Source: Arthrobacter sp. (lineage in GTDB: Bacteria > Actinomycetota > Actinomycetes > Actinomycetales > Micrococcaceae). Taken from it: 6,216 nt of DNA. A program made the position numbers and the translations under genes. Position 1 is the first letter of the stretch. Every line of letters starts with the position of its first letter. The stretch is taken from contig JAGLBH010000107.1 of the NCBI GenBank assembly GCA_018260285.1, positions 1-6,216 of the forward strand, given 5' to 3'. Below are positions 6,090 through 6,216 of the stretch, in pieces. Under the pieces are notes generated by a model that was not told the DNA's origin, ran no database searches, and worked only from the letters and a program-made list of their open reading frames with translations.

Positions 6090-6140
6090 CCCCGGGGAGC
6101 CCCACACCGCTCAGCCGAGAGAAGGCGGCGTTCTGAACGC
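6090..6140. other. Short palindromes just after gabT
   Basis: Immediately after the gabT stop are CCCCGGGG (6090-6097), overlapping GGGGAGCCCC (6094-6103). Further on is GCGTTCTGAACGC (6128-6140), a 6-bp-arm palindrome around a central T. ACACCGC (6104-6110) could also pair with GCGGTGT (6142-6148), which would compete with the larger hairpin that begins at 6144. All are short and GC-rich; they may help end or stabilise the transcript but could be chance. Confidence 0.3.
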
Positions 6141-6143
6141 GGC

Positions 6144-6193
6144 GGTGTCAGGTGGTCGTTGCAACACTTCCTCCTGCAACCCCACCTGACACC
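6144..6193. terminator. Large hairpin after gabT: probable terminator or palindromic repeat element
   Basis: GGTGTCAGGTGG (6144-6155) and CCACCTGACACC (6182-6193) are perfect 12-bp inverted arms. Inside them GTTGCA (6158-6163) pairs with TGCAAC (6175-6180) around an 11-base loop, with a small internal loop (TC on one side, C on the other). The stem is thus 18 base pairs. It begins 56 bases after the gabT stop. No T-run follows on either strand, which is common for actinobacterial hairpin terminators. The near-perfect symmetry also fits a dispersed palindromic repeat or a miniature mobile element; no target duplication was seen next to it. Confidence 0.6.
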
Positions 6194-6210
6194 CCCTGGA
6201 GCAACCCGCC

Positions 6211-6216
6211 ATGCCC
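6211..6216 (+). CDS. Possible start of a further gene at the right edge
   Basis: ATG CCC at the very end of the window is preceded by GGAG (6198-6201) nine bases upstream, an acceptable ribosome-binding site. Only two codons are visible, so nothing can be said of the product. By context a succinate-semialdehyde dehydrogenase or a permease would be logical, but that is speculation. Confidence 0.2.

Noticed and set aside
4675..6105. 476-codon minus-strand open frame opposite gabT
   Set aside because: Mirror image of gabT with no recognisable domain, rich in Gly, Leu, Val, Asp, Glu and Arg; explained by codon bias of the real gene.
1..6216. CRISPR array, tRNA or rRNA gene, transposase, prophage or toxin gene
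   Set aside because: No regularly spaced repeats, no cloverleaf or rRNA sequence, and no integrase, transposase or toxin-like protein in any convincing frame.

Overview
The window comes from a very GC-rich actinobacterium. The third codon position is almost always G or C, GTG starts are frequent, and three genes have a TANNNT box exactly six bases before the start codon, the usual actinobacterial leaderless arrangement. Gene content and protein style suggest order Micrococcales, possibly Micrococcaceae; this is an inference and no genus can be fixed from the sequence.

Layout. The left half (1-3151) is read leftwards. From right to left it holds a PucR-family regulator (1652-3151), a TRIC-type (UPF0126) cation channel (985-1647) four bases behind it, a small acidic SUKH/SMI1-KNR4-like protein (520-951) with its own predicted promoter, and a HIT-family nucleotide-binding protein (1-520) that overlaps the previous stop by one base and runs off the left edge. 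The right half is read rightwards: a gamma-aminobutyraldehyde dehydrogenase (3270-4697) and 4-aminobutyrate transaminase gabT (4741-6087), 43 bases apart and clearly one operon. The last 129 bases hold a strong 50-base hairpin (6144-6193) and perhaps the start of another gene at 6211.

How the parts work together. The dehydrogenase turns 4-aminobutyraldehyde, the oxidation product of putrescine, into GABA. GabT then moves the amino group of GABA to 2-oxoglutarate, giving succinate semialdehyde and glutamate. The divergent PucR-type regulator is the obvious local controller, as with the PucR-type GabR of Corynebacterium glutamicum, which activates gabTDP. The 118-base divergent promoter region is AT-richer than its surroundings. 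It holds a perfect 8-bp inverted repeat with 21-bp centre spacing and a tandem 9-bp direct repeat with a nearby inverted copy, all upstream of or touching the predicted -35 boxes. The enzyme that makes the aldehyde, the succinate-semialdehyde dehydrogenase and a GABA or putrescine permease are not in the window.

No RNA gene, CRISPR array, insertion sequence or prophage gene was seen. I found no convincing new defence or mobile system. The most interesting items are the divergent regulatory region, the repeated leaderless promoter geometry, the terminal hairpin, and the pairing of a K+-type channel with a GABA regulator.
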